Source of the DNA: Rickettsiales bacterium
GTDB taxonomy: Bacteria > Pseudomonadota > Alphaproteobacteria > Rickettsiales > JABCZZ01
Length of the DNA: 64,000 nt
NCBI GenBank assembly: GCA_035765535.1
Contig: DASTXE010000003.1
Coordinates: forward strand, 124,001-188,000
Reading direction: 5' to 3'
Position 1 is the first letter of the stretch; every line of letters starts with the position of its first letter. The position numbers were made by a program, and so were the translations under genes. The notes under the pieces were generated by a model. The model saw only the letters and a program-made list of their open reading frames with translations, was not told where the DNA came from and did not search any database. This document shows, piece after piece, positions 42,362-50,574 of the stretch.

Positions 42362-42913
42362 GTGACATTAAATCCACAACTGAAGCTTGTCCTCGATCTT
42401 GCTCCGCTGGCTGCATTTTTTACAGCTTATAAGCTCTATGGGCTGTTCGCTGCAACCACAGTGATTATTGTGCTGACGCTGCTTTCCCTCGCCATTATTT
42501 ATGTGGTGGAGCGCCGTATTGCGCTGGCTCCGCTGATTACGGCAATCGTCGTGGCGATCTTCGGCGGCCTGACCCTGTACCTGCATGATGAGACCTTTAT
42601 CAAGGTCAAGCCGACACTGGTGAATCTGGTATTTGCGGCTATCCTGCTTGGAGGCTGTGCGGCCAAAAAGGGATTGCTGAAACATGTCTTCGGATCGGCT
42701 TTTAGCCTCACGCCGCAGGGCTGGCTTGCGCTTTCGCGCCGCTGGGGGCTGTTCTTTCTGAGCATGGCGGTGCTGAATGAATGTGTCTGGCGCAATGTTC
42801 CCACGCCCATCTGGGTGGATTTTAAAGTGTTCGGCATCCTGGGCCTCACAATGGTGTTTGCGGTCGCGCAGACTGGATTCATCCGGGATAATCAGGAAAT
42901 AAAAGAAGAATAA
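42362..42913 (+). CDS. yciB: septation/intracellular membrane protein YciB (IspZ)
   Basis: This 183-residue inner-membrane protein has five to six hydrophobic segments. The family opening LVLDLAPLAAFFTAYKLYGLFAAT and the central WLALSRRWGLFFLSMAVLNE with Trp-Arg-Asn (CVWRNV) are typical of YciB, which is linked to cell envelope and septation. The start is a GTG at 42362. It lies 12 bases before hisS and may be cotranscribed with it. Confidence 0.9.
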   Translation: MTLNPQLKLVLDLAPLAAFFTAYKLYGLFAATTVIIVLTLLSLAIIYVVERRIALAPLITAIVVAIFGGLTLYLHDETFIKVKPTLVNLVFAAILLGGCAAKKGLLKHVFGSAFSLTPQGWLALSRRWGLFFLSMAVLNECVWRNVPTPIWVDFKVFGILGLTMVFAVAQTGFIRDNQEIKEE

Positions 42914-42925
42914 CAGAGAGATAAA

Positions 42926-44194
42926 ATGTCCCAGAAACTGCAGCCGGTGCGCGGCACCCATGACTTATTGAGTGAAGATTGCCGCAAGTTCCGTTTCGTC
43001 ATCGACCAGGCTTTCGCCGTGGCAAGACGTTATGGTTACGGGGAGATCGCCACGCCTGTGTTTGAATTCAGCGAGGTGTTTCACCGCACATTGGGCGATA
43101 CGTCCGACGTGGTGACAAAGGAAACTTATAGCTTCACGGATCGCGGCGGCGAGCAGCTTACACTGCGCCCCGAATTCACCGCAAGCATCGCCCGTGCGTT
43201 CATTTCCGGCAATCTGCAGGACCAGCTGCCGCTCAAATTCTTCTATTCCGGCCCCGCTTTCCGCTATGAGCGTCCGCAGAAAGGCCGCCAACGCCAGTTC
43301 CATCAGCTAGGTGCGGAGTTGCTGGGCGTGGCTGAACCGCTGGGCGATATTGAAGTCGTCTCCATGGCATGGCGTATCCTGTCGATACTCGGGCTCGGGG
43401 ATAAGGTAAAGCTGGAAATCAATACGCTGGGCGATGCACAAAGCCGCACTAATTACCGCGCTGCGCTGGTGGAATTCTTCAAGGCGCATGAAGCGCAGCT
43501 TTCAGAAGACAGCCGCAAGCGCCTGGAGCGTAATCCGTTGCGCATTCTGGATTCCAAGGATGAAGGAGATCGTCGTATCATCGTGGATGCACCGCGCATG
43601 GCCGATCACCTGACGCCTGAAGCAGCCGCCTATTACTCTGCCGTGAAAGTAGGACTTTCGGCACTTGGCATTGATTATGTCACGAATGAGCGACTCGTAC
43701 GCGGGTTGGATTATTATAATCACACCGTCTTCGAGTTCACGACCGATATGCTCGGCGCGCAAGGCACAGTGCTCGCAGGTGGGCGTTATGACGGTCTCAT
43801 TGAAATTATGGGGGGCCAGCCCACGCCGGGCATCGGCTTTGCGGCAGGGATCGAACGCCTCGTATCGCTGATGGATTTTGCAAGCCACCCAAATTTTACG
43901 CCGCCTGTGCGTCCGGTAGCGATCATTCCGCTCGGTGAAATGGCGGAAAAAGAAGCAATCTTCCTATCCGACCATTTACGCGGTGAAGGCTTCCATGTGG
44001 AGTTGGGCTATAAGGGTAACCTGAAAAACCGTATGAAAAAAGCGGATAAAGCGCATGCGAAAATCGCTCTGATTATCGGTGACGAAGAGCTAACCCGTGG
44101 AATCGTGGTAATGAAGGATCTCGATGACGGCGTGCAGGAGGAAGTCCGCCGCGAAAATATTACGGAAATTTTGCATCAAAGGCTTAAGGGCTAG
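42926..44194 (+). CDS. hisS: histidine-tRNA ligase
   Basis: This is a 422-residue class II synthetase. Motif 2 (FYSGPAFRYERPQKGRQRQFHQLG), the histidine A motif RGLDYYNHTVFEF and motif 3 (GGQPTPGIGFAAGIERL) are complete. The C-terminal anticodon-binding domain ends ITEILHQRLKG. AGAG precedes the ATG. A short gene on the opposite strand ends 24 bases after its stop. Confidence 0.97.
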   Translation: MSQKLQPVRGTHDLLSEDCRKFRFVIDQAFAVARRYGYGEIATPVFEFSEVFHRTLGDTSDVVTKETYSFTDRGGEQLTLRPEFTASIARAFISGNLQDQLPLKFFYSGPAFRYERPQKGRQRQFHQLGAELLGVAEPLGDIEVVSMAWRILSILGLGDKVKLEINTLGDAQSRTNYRAALVEFFKAHEAQLSEDSRKRLERNPLRILDSKDEGDRRIIVDAPRMADHLTPEAAAYYSAVKVGLSALGIDYVTNERLVRGLDYYNHTVFEFTTDMLGAQGTVLAGGRYDGLIEIMGGQPTPGIGFAAGIERLVSLMDFASHPNFTPPVRPVAIIPLGEMAEKEAIFLSDHLRGEGFHVELGYKGNLKNRMKKADKAHAKIALIIGDEELTRGIVVMKDLDDGVQEEVRRENITEILHQRLKG

Positions 44195-44218
44195 GACGAA
44201 ACGTCAGTACTACCCCTC

Positions 44219-44413
44219 TTAATGCGAACCGTGCATAAGCATGGCAAGTTCATGCTCGAAATGCCGCACCATGGAGGGGCTGGAAGCATAAGCGCGGATC
44301 TTGGAGCGCAAATATTCCTCCATGCCAAGACGCTGCATTTTCTCCAGCGAGCGTTTCTTGCGGCGTACCATGGAGGAAAGTTTCTGGCGGACAACGGCAG
44401 GGAAATGCGGCAT
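44219..44413 (-). CDS. small basic protein, 64 aa, unknown
   Basis: A 64-codon frame begins at 44413 just after an excellent ribosome-binding site (AGGAGGCC, five bases before the ATG). The protein is basic and helical (VRRKKRSLEKMQRLGMEEYLRSKIRAYA) with several Met and no signal peptide. I do not recognise it. It is convergent with hisS. The strong Shine-Dalgarno and amphipathic pattern make it more credible than other short frames nearby. Confidence 0.6.
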   Translation of the reverse strand: MPHFPAVVRQKLSSMVRRKKRSLEKMQRLGMEEYLRSKIRAYASSPSMVRHFEHELAMLMHGSH

Positions 44414-44564
44414 ATAGGCCTCCTATTGCTGACTGGAACTCACTATATTCCAAGCTAACCTGTTCATAAAGTGAAGTTTTTGTGACAGTTTAAATGGAAG
44501 GAAAATAAAGCTTTCACATGACAGCACTGCTAAAAATCACTAGAATAGAGATGTTTTGCTCATT

Positions 44565-44691
44565 GCAGTTCTTAAATGAGGACTGCCTCTTAAGAGAGGA
44601 GCTAGTAACTTATTACTGAAGGCGGAAGCTTTCAGAGCAAGTTCGGACGCTGCGCAGAAATGCGTAGCCAGATAGACTAGGAGTCTTAAGG
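44565..44691 (+). ncRNA. candidate structured 5' leader RNA (cis-regulatory?)
   Basis: Four helices can be read by eye. Hairpin A is 44565-44572 with 44579-44586. A closing helix pairs CTTAAGA (44589-44595) with TCTTAAG (44684-44690) and CTAGT (44602-44606) with ACTAG (44676-44680). It encloses P2 (44616-44623 with 44628-44635, GGAA loop) and P3 (44649-44656 with 44661-44668, GAAA loop). The single non-Watson-Crick pair in each of hairpin A, P2 and P3 is G-U on the plus strand and would be A-C on the minus. The AGGAG ribosome-binding site (44679-44683) lies within the closing helix. It matches no riboswitch class I know. Confidence 0.5.
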
Positions 44692-45234
44692 ATGGTCAGG
44701 ATCAAACTGCCGTCCAGCAGGCGCATGCGGGCACTGCTCATCGCAGGAGTACTGCTTTCCGCCTTCGTCGCCGTCATCGTTCCCAAGTTCGTCTCCAGCG
44801 GTAACAAGGGAGACGAGATGGTCTGCTTCAAGACGCCCGAGGGTAAGGTCATCGCGGCCCGTCCCGGGAATGTCGAGCGGCAGCCGGGGATTCTCAAGGT
44901 CAGTGTGTTCAGCGGCGTGAGGAGCATCGACCTCATCGCCGACTACACCACCTACGACACCGCCGGCATGAACGAGGTCGGCGATGGCGCAGCGACTCTC
45001 GCGGGCCCCTACAAGGGCTACTCGGTCGACAAGCCCGGCGTGAACGACCCGAACCAGCCGGGAGCGCGAGACGTGCCGCTGCTCGTGAAGGACGCCAACG
45101 GGAGCGTGTCTGCCAAGATCGTCACGGTCGCCGTCTTCTACGGCCAGCCGGTCGGGATGGGGGACAACCTGTACATGGGCTATGCCGCAAGTGGCAAGAT
45201 CATGAAGGGAGGGCTGCAACAGCAACCCTGCTGA
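44692..45234 (+). CDS. unknown single-span membrane protein, 180 aa, atypical codon usage
   Basis: The protein has a basic N-terminus, one membrane segment or signal anchor (about residues 13-31), then a soluble extracytoplasmic domain that looks beta-rich (GVRSIDLIADYTTYDTAG and AKIVTVAVFYGQPVGMGDN) and ends with a Cys two residues before a polar Gln run. Codon choice is unlike its neighbours: Lys is AAG 11 times and AAA once, Asp GAC nine and GAT once, Glu GAG four and GAA none. It follows a foldable leader and precedes a perfect 12-base hairpin. I do not recognise the family; transfer from a high-GC source is likely. Confidence 0.75.
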   Translation: MVRIKLPSSRRMRALLIAGVLLSAFVAVIVPKFVSSGNKGDEMVCFKTPEGKVIAARPGNVERQPGILKVSVFSGVRSIDLIADYTTYDTAGMNEVGDGAATLAGPYKGYSVDKPGVNDPNQPGARDVPLLVKDANGSVSAKIVTVAVFYGQPVGMGDNLYMGYAASGKIMKGGLQQQPC

Positions 45235-45257
45235 CGCTTCACGTCGGTGCGTGATCG

Positions 45258-45300
45258 CGGCACGCGTTCTTCTTCCCGGTGGGGAGTCGAACGCGTGCCG
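45258..45300 (+). terminator. GC-rich hairpin after the 44692 gene
   Basis: CGGCACGCGTTC (45258-45269) and GAACGCGTGCCG (45289-45300) are a perfect 12-base inverted repeat with a 19-base loop, 24 bases after the stop codon. No T run follows, so termination is inferred from position and stability. Confidence 0.6.
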
Positions 45301-45323
45301 TACGTGCGTTTAAAGTTTGGTGC

Positions 45324-47009
45324 TCACTTTTTTTGCTTGGTTTTTTCTTCTTCAATGAGGATCTTTTTCAATATCTTGCCGATAGCCGATTTTGGGAGCG
45401 TTGTGCGAAATTCGAATAAATGCGGCATGGCGTAGGCGGAAACTTTGTCCTTCAAGTGACTGCGCAGCGCTTCTTCCGTAAGGGTGCGGCCTTCCTTCAT
45501 GACGATGAAAACTTTGGGTTCCTGCACGCGCTGCGGGTGGTGGACGCCGATCACGGCGGCCTCCAGAATATCCGGGTGCTGGTAGAGTATTTCTTCCAGA
45601 TTGCGCGGATAAATCTTGTATCCGCCGGAAATAATCATTTCCTTGAGCCTGTCCACCACGAAGAAATATCCGTCTGCATCCATATAAGCCAGATCGCCGG
45701 TATGCAGGAACCCGTCGCGCAACACCTTGCCGCTTTCCTCCGGCTGGTTCAGGTAACCCTGCATGACCTGTGGCCCGCGCACACAAAGCTCCCCGACCGT
45801 GTTGGGAGGCAGGTCTTTGCCTGGTTCCTGAAGATCCGTAATCTTCATCACCGTCGCCGGAAAAGGCAGGCCGATGGAGCCCGGTTTATTCACCCCGAAA
45901 AGCGGATTCGCGGCAGCCACGGGGGAGGCTTCGCTGAGCCCATAGCCTTCCACAAGCTTACAGCCCGTACGACCCTCGAAAACTTCTTTAACCTCAAGCG
46001 GCAGCGGACCGCCGCCGGAGATACACATTTTCAGCGAGGAAAGATCGTATTTCCCAATATTCGGAAAATTGTTTATCGCGGCGAACATGGTGGGCACCCC
46101 CGGCATGAGTGTCGGGCGCTTGCGATGCACATCGCGCAGGATATTCTCCAGCACAAAGCGTGGATGCAGCAGCATGGTCGAGCCGGTATGCAGCGACAGA
46201 TTCATGACCGTTGTCATCGCAAAGACATGAAACAGCGGCAGCGCGCCTACGATAATTTCCTCGCCGTGCCGCAGGCCCGTAAACCACATGCCGCATTGCA
46301 CAGTATTGGCATAAATATTGGCATGGGTCAGCACCGCACCTTTGGGCACGCCGGTGGTCCCTCCCGTATATTGCAGCACGGCGATATGGCGTTCGGGCTG
46401 AATGCTGATGGGCCGCAGCGGTGCGCCGCCGGGAACGGTCATCGCACGAAAGCTTAAATGGTGCTCGTCCTGCGGAATACGGGCAATGTCTTTGCGCCGC
46501 AGGAACCGGAAGGCAAGGGCTTTGAAAGGTGACAATACCTCATCGAAGCGGCTGACGATAATGCGCTGTAAAGCGGTTCTCCCAAGACATGCCGCAACTT
46601 TCGGATAGAGCGCTTCCAGCGCCAGCGTAATCATGATGGAAGTGGAAGAGTCGTTGATCTGGTGCGTGATTTCCGGCACGGAATAAAGAGGATTGTAATT
46701 GACGACCGTGCCCCCTGCTTTCAGGATGGCGTAGTAGCTGATAACGAATTGCGGGCAGTTCGGCATGAACAGGCCTACGCGCACACCTTCTCCCACGCCG
46801 ATTGCCTGAAGGCTCGCGGCAAATCGCTCGACGCTCGCAGCCAGCTCCGCGTAAGTTGTTTTGGCTCCGAGAAAGTCGATCGCGGTAACGTTCGGATATT
46901 TTCGCGCCGCTTCATCCGGCAGGTCGAACAGCGGGCGAGCAGGCATGGAGCAGTCCCATGGGATATTCTCAGGATAGGAACTCAGCCAGGGATAAAATTC
47001 ATTCGACAT
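45324..47009 (-). CDS. fadD: long-chain fatty-acid-CoA ligase
   Basis: This 561-residue adenylate-forming enzyme activates fatty acids to acyl-CoA. The AMP-binding motif YTGGTTGVPKGA, GYGLSEASPV, the hinge-region TGDLAYMDADGYFFVVDRLKEMI and the C-terminal catalytic Lys region KSAIGKILKKIL are intact. ATG 47009 is preferred over a TTG four codons upstream. The 3' end borders the atypical islet at 44.6-45.3 kb, with only 23 bases between its stop and the islet hairpin. Confidence 0.92.
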   Translation of the reverse strand: MSNEFYPWLSSYPENIPWDCSMPARPLFDLPDEAARKYPNVTAIDFLGAKTTYAELAASVERFAASLQAIGVGEGVRVGLFMPNCPQFVISYYAILKAGGTVVNYNPLYSVPEITHQINDSSTSIMITLALEALYPKVAACLGRTALQRIIVSRFDEVLSPFKALAFRFLRRKDIARIPQDEHHLSFRAMTVPGGAPLRPISIQPERHIAVLQYTGGTTGVPKGAVLTHANIYANTVQCGMWFTGLRHGEEIIVGALPLFHVFAMTTVMNLSLHTGSTMLLHPRFVLENILRDVHRKRPTLMPGVPTMFAAINNFPNIGKYDLSSLKMCISGGGPLPLEVKEVFEGRTGCKLVEGYGLSEASPVAAANPLFGVNKPGSIGLPFPATVMKITDLQEPGKDLPPNTVGELCVRGPQVMQGYLNQPEESGKVLRDGFLHTGDLAYMDADGYFFVVDRLKEMIISGGYKIYPRNLEEILYQHPDILEAAVIGVHHPQRVQEPKVFIVMKEGRTLTEEALRSHLKDKVSAYAMPHLFEFRTTLPKSAIGKILKKILIEEEKTKQKK

Positions 47010-47164
47010 GGCGCCCCGCAAATGGTCCTTTTATAATACCGCATACACCGCGATTTCACAATCGGTTACTTGCCGGTCAAAAGCAAAGGGCTTGAATGTT
47101 TGACACGCATGCCGCAATCGGGTATGTGTAAATTTATCACAGGGTCATAGGAAAGAGCGGTGTT

Positions 47165-48151
47165 ATGAATTTTTCATCCCCCATCAGCGGTCAAGATCCC
47201 GAAAACAAAGCACAAGGCTCCCGTAAACCGGGATATGTCATCATCGTCGGAAACGAAAAAGGCGGGTCCGGCAAGACCACGACCACGATGCACCTGATAG
47301 TAGCGCTTCTGCGTTTGGGCTTCACCGTAGGTAGCATGGATATCGACGCTCGCCAGCGCAGCCTCTCGCGCTATATTGAAAACCGCCGCCAGACGATCGA
47401 ACGCGAAAAGCAGGCTTTGCCGCTGCCGCATCATATCATCATCCAGAAAAGCCCGTTCACGCAGCTTAAGGAAGCCGAAACCGATGAGCGTGAACGCTTC
47501 CTCAAAGGCCTGGCACGCATTTATTACAACAACGATTTCATCGTGATCGACACTCCGGGCAGCGATACCTATCTCTCGCGCCTGGCGCACGCATTTGCCG
47601 ATACCGTCATCACCCCGATCAACGACAGTTTCGTCGATCTGGACGTGCTGGCTAATATCGACGGCGAAACGATGAAGATCGTCCGCCCGAGCATCTACAG
47701 CGAAATGATGTGGGAACAGAAACTCGAACGCGCCAAGCGTGACGGTGGTTCGATTGAATGGATCGTCATGCGTAACCGCCTAAGCAACATCGACGCGCGC
47801 AACAAACGCCATATGACCAATGTGCTGGGTGAACTCTCCCGCCGCATCGGGTTCCGCGTGGCCCCCGGTTTCAGCGAGCGCGTGATCTTTCGCGAAATGT
47901 TCCTGCAGGGTCTGACCGTGCTCGATATTATGGACGGCCCGAATACGTCCGCCAGCCTGTCGCTGTCGCATGTCGCTGCCCGTCAGGAAGTGCGCGATCT
48001 GCTGAAAATACTGCACATCCCGGCCATTGACGAGCGCATCAATAACCTGCGCACGCAGTCGCAGGAAAAACCGGCAGCTGCGACGGCTGAAACCGCTGAA
48101 GCAGCGGCTGAACCGGCTCCGGTACAGCAGACCGCAGAAGCGGTCAGCTGA
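47165..48151 (+). CDS. mipZ: division-plane positioning ATPase MipZ
   Basis: The 328-residue ParA/MinD-type ATPase forms gradients from the poles and blocks FtsZ away from midcell in alphaproteobacteria. The deviant Walker A KGGSGKTT is at residues 32-39. DIDARQRSLSRYIENRR matches the MipZ-specific switch I region, and FIVIDTPGSDTYLSRLAH gives Walker B. A 22-residue N-terminal extension and an Ala/Glu/Pro-rich tail of about 35 residues flank the core. MipZ is typical of lineages without MinCD, consistent with the CckA and CtrA signals here. Confidence 0.93.
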   Translation: MNFSSPISGQDPENKAQGSRKPGYVIIVGNEKGGSGKTTTTMHLIVALLRLGFTVGSMDIDARQRSLSRYIENRRQTIEREKQALPLPHHIIIQKSPFTQLKEAETDERERFLKGLARIYYNNDFIVIDTPGSDTYLSRLAHAFADTVITPINDSFVDLDVLANIDGETMKIVRPSIYSEMMWEQKLERAKRDGGSIEWIVMRNRLSNIDARNKRHMTNVLGELSRRIGFRVAPGFSERVIFREMFLQGLTVLDIMDGPNTSASLSLSHVAARQEVRDLLKILHIPAIDERINNLRTQSQEKPAAATAETAEAAAEPAPVQQTAEAVS

Positions 48152-48182
48152 TTCTCCTGAGCAAATAAAAGGCTGATTCCCG

Positions 48183-49505
48183 ATGCAGACGATTTTTGCC
48201 GTCGCCACGCCGCCCGGAAAATCGGGAGTGGCGGTTATCCGTATTTCCGGCGAACAGGCAAAGACAGCGCTCTGCGCTTTGGGAGTGCCGCAATCCCTTA
48301 CTCCCCGTATAGCAGCGCTTGCTTCACTGCAGCATGCAGGCGAGGCAATCGACAAAGCGCTGGTACTATACTTCAATGCCCCCCATAGTTTTACCGGTGA
48401 GGAAGTGGCGGAGATCCATTGCCATGGCAGCCGCGCAACCTTGCACAAATTGACGCAGGTGCTGGCTTCCCTGCCGGGCTTTCGCCTTGCCGAGCCGGGT
48501 GAATTCACGCGCCGCGCCTTCCTGAACGGCAAGATGGATCTGACGGCAGCGGAAGGGCTGGCGGACCTGATCGACGCCGATACCGAAGCGCAGCGCAAGC
48601 AGGCTTTGCGCGTGATGGAAGGGGAGACGGCTTCATTCTTTGAGGCGCTTCGCGCCGATATTCTGCATAGCCTCGCTTTTCTGGAAGCCTATATCGATTT
48701 TCCCGATGAGGATATTCCCGAAAGCGTGCTGGCGGAAGTCACGTCAGAGATCAATGAAGTGGCGGCACGTATCAGCGCACAGCTTGCGGATAACCGCGCA
48801 GGCGAAAAAATACGCGAGGGGATTTATATCGCCATTCTCGGCGCGCCCAATGTCGGTAAATCGAGCCTGCTGAACTGGCTGGCCAAACGCGAGGCAGCGA
48901 TTGTTTCCGACATTGCAGGCACGACGCGCGACGTAATCGAGGTGCAGCTGGATATCAAAGGCTATCCCGTCATTCTGGCCGATACGGCAGGTATTCGCGA
49001 ACAGGCGGAAACCATCGAGCGCGAAGGCATCCGCCGCAGCTTTGAGCGTGCTCGGACGGCGGATATCAAGCTCGTCATGTTGGATGCAACGCAGGCCGCA
49101 GCAGCCCAAAATGTTTCGACGCTGATTGATGAAAATGCCATTGTGCTGTGGAATAAAGTGGATGCTGCACAGTCACCGGGTGCGGCCCTGGCTGACAATA
49201 TCAAACCTATTGCGGTTTCGGTAAAGGAGCGTATAGGGCTGGAAAAGCTGATAGAAGCCATTGAAACGAAAATAGCAGCTTCCGTGCCGCCGGAAGCGTC
49301 TTTCATCACGCGCAGCCGTCACCGCGCTCATTTGGTAGCAGCATTAGAACATCTTGGGAAATACGAAGCCGCACGCATGCGCGCATTGGAGCTGGCCTGT
49401 GAGGAATTGCGCCGCGCAGCCACCGAGATCGGCAAGATCACCGGCCGCATCAGCGTGGATGAAGTGCTCGGGCATATATTCAGCAGTTTCTGTATTGGAA
49501 AATAG
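48183..49505 (+). CDS. mnmE: tRNA uridine-5-carboxymethylaminomethyl GTPase
   Basis: The 440-residue GTPase modifies wobble uridines of tRNAs with MnmG. The N-terminal folate-binding domain, helical domain and inserted G domain are present: G1 GAPNVGKSS, G2 DIAGTTRDVI, G3 DTAGI, G4 NKVD. The C-terminus is the catalytic FCIGK. mnmG is not next to it; the atypical islet follows eight bases after the stop. Confidence 0.97.
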   Translation: MQTIFAVATPPGKSGVAVIRISGEQAKTALCALGVPQSLTPRIAALASLQHAGEAIDKALVLYFNAPHSFTGEEVAEIHCHGSRATLHKLTQVLASLPGFRLAEPGEFTRRAFLNGKMDLTAAEGLADLIDADTEAQRKQALRVMEGETASFFEALRADILHSLAFLEAYIDFPDEDIPESVLAEVTSEINEVAARISAQLADNRAGEKIREGIYIAILGAPNVGKSSLLNWLAKREAAIVSDIAGTTRDVIEVQLDIKGYPVILADTAGIREQAETIEREGIRRSFERARTADIKLVMLDATQAAAAQNVSTLIDENAIVLWNKVDAAQSPGAALADNIKPIAVSVKERIGLEKLIEAIETKIAASVPPEASFITRSRHRAHLVAALEHLGKYEAARMRALELACEELRRAATEIGKITGRISVDEVLGHIFSSFCIGK

Positions 49506-49512
49506 AGTGCCG

Positions 49513-49555
49513 GCGGACGGAGCAGTACCCGTAAGGGATTTATCTGCTCCGCCGC
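49513..49555 (-). terminator. GC-rich hairpin after the 49580 gene
   Basis: CGGAGCAG (49518-49525) pairs with CTGCTCCG (49544-49551), extended by GCGG/CCGC across a one-base bulge. The loop contains a smaller CCC-GTAA-GGG hairpin. It lies 25 bases beyond the stop of the minus-strand gene and also just after mnmE, so it could end both transcripts. Confidence 0.55.
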
Positions 49556-49579
49556 TCGCCCGTCTGCTTGCGGCGATTG

Positions 49580-49882
49580 TCAGTGTTGCAACAACCACCG
49601 GGGCAGGCGCTCACACGTGTGGATGAACTCGTCCCACAGCATGATGACGACGTGGAGCGGGTGGTGCACGAGCCAGTTCCCCTCACCTGAGAAACCCCGG
49701 CTGTGAATGCCGGAGCCGATGTGGAGAAGCAGGAAACCCAGCATGTGCAGGGTGAAGTAGATGGCGATGACCAGACCCGTCAGGTCGAGGATTCGCACAA
49801 TCTCCGCGCGCCCGTGGCGCAGGGACGAAGTCGCGATCTTGCGAAGGCGGCGGGGCCATCCTGTGAGCCAGGTGGGGTTCAC
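49580..49882 (-). CDS. unknown small membrane protein, 100 aa, atypical codon usage
   Basis: The start is a GTG at 49882, six bases after GGAAGGA. A basic N-terminal region (RRLRKIATSSLRHGR) precedes one membrane segment (about residues 32-56), then a His-rich stretch (NWLVHHPLHVVIMLWDEFIHTC). Nearly all codons end in G or C, unlike mnmE beside it. It lies downstream of the 50025 gene on the same strand with two hairpins between them. The tail motif of aromatic and His residues loosely recalls the C-terminus of that neighbour. The family is not recognised. Confidence 0.6.
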   Translation of the reverse strand: MNPTWLTGWPRRLRKIATSSLRHGRAEIVRILDLTGLVIAIYFTLHMLGFLLLHIGSGIHSRGFSGEGNWLVHHPLHVVIMLWDEFIHTCERLPRWLLQH

Positions 49883-49920
49883 TGAAATCCTTCCATGAGA
49901 AGATGAAGTTCGCGGCACGG

Positions 49921-49972
49921 GACGGGCGGCGCAGCATCCACGAAGGATGTTGTTCTGCGCCGCCCGCCCGTC
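49921..49972 (-). terminator. long GC-rich hairpin between the two islet genes
   Basis: CGGGCGGCGCAG (49923-49934) pairs with CTGCGCCGCCCG (49955-49966). Inside it CATCC (49935-49939) pairs with GGATG (49945-49949). It lies 53 bases after the stop of the upstream gene. A second CGGCC/GGCCG pair lies nearer that stop (about 49990-50013). Confidence 0.55.
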
Positions 49973-50024
49973 TCAGTGCCTCTCAGTCCGGCCGCTCAGC
50001 TGTTTCCGGCCGGGCGTTGGGGCT

Positions 50025-50369
50025 TCAGGCGGTGCGGTGCCAGCGACCCTGGAAGATGTGGTCGTTGATCCAGGGGAGCGCCGTGTCGAGCGTCCAGTGG
50101 TACAGGTCCACCGGGAAGCTCCACAGGTAGCGCCCGATGTGCGCCATCATCGCCCGGTTCTCAGCCTGCTCCTGCTGCGAGGGCCAGGTGAGCACGATGA
50201 CCGTGACGACGACCGCGATGGCAGCGACCACGCCGATCGCGAAGAGGTGCCGCTGGAACCAGTTGCGGTTGTCGACGTGCGGCGTGTAGGGGTACGTCGG
50301 GCCGGTGGTGGCGAGGGCGAGAGCCGCGGGGCCCTGCTGCTCGTCGGTGGTGTCGGGGTTCTCCGACAT
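50025..50369 (-). CDS. unknown small membrane protein, 114 aa, atypical codon usage
   Basis: The ATG at 50369 has GGAGGGA six bases upstream. A polar Thr/Glu/Pro N-terminus precedes one membrane segment (about residues 42-62) and a tail rich in Trp, His and Tyr (YLWSFPVDLYHWTLDTALPW). By my count only four of 114 codons end in A or T (three GCT, one GGT), far from the mixed usage of host genes on either side. I do not recognise the family. It is probably cotranscribed with, or at least shares origin with, the 49580 gene. An imported high-GC islet or an assembly chimera are the main explanations. Confidence 0.65.
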   Translation of the reverse strand: MSENPDTTDEQQGPAALALATTGPTYPYTPHVDNRNWFQRHLFAIGVVAAIAVVVTVIVLTWPSQQEQAENRAMMAHIGRYLWSFPVDLYHWTLDTALPWINDHIFQGRWHRTA

Positions 50370-50574
50370 GAGTCCCTCCAATGGGGGATCGAGGTGGGGG
50401 TGCATAAGGATAAAAAGTGAATCCCGGCACCCATAACGGCCCAAAATCGGATATGCACCGTACGAATACGAAGCAAAATGACCGATGATGGGGTTGTGCA
50501 AGGTTATTCTACCATTACGCGTGGAGGGGCTCAAGCAAACTTATATGACATTGCTGTCATATTACGACGAAAAG

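Noticed and set aside
44222..44458. Other short frames overlapping the 44219-44413 gene
   Set aside because: They lack ribosome-binding sites, whereas the 64-codon frame has AGGAGG at the right distance.
44565..44691. Leader region read as a tRNA gene
   Set aside because: There is no acceptor/T-arm sequence, no GTTC-type T-loop in place and no seven-base anticodon loop. The helices have GNRA tetraloops instead.
50500..50535. A possible seventh repeat copy (ACGCGTGGAGGGG)
   Set aside because: Only about a dozen bases resemble the right-module core, with no hairpin or flanking module.
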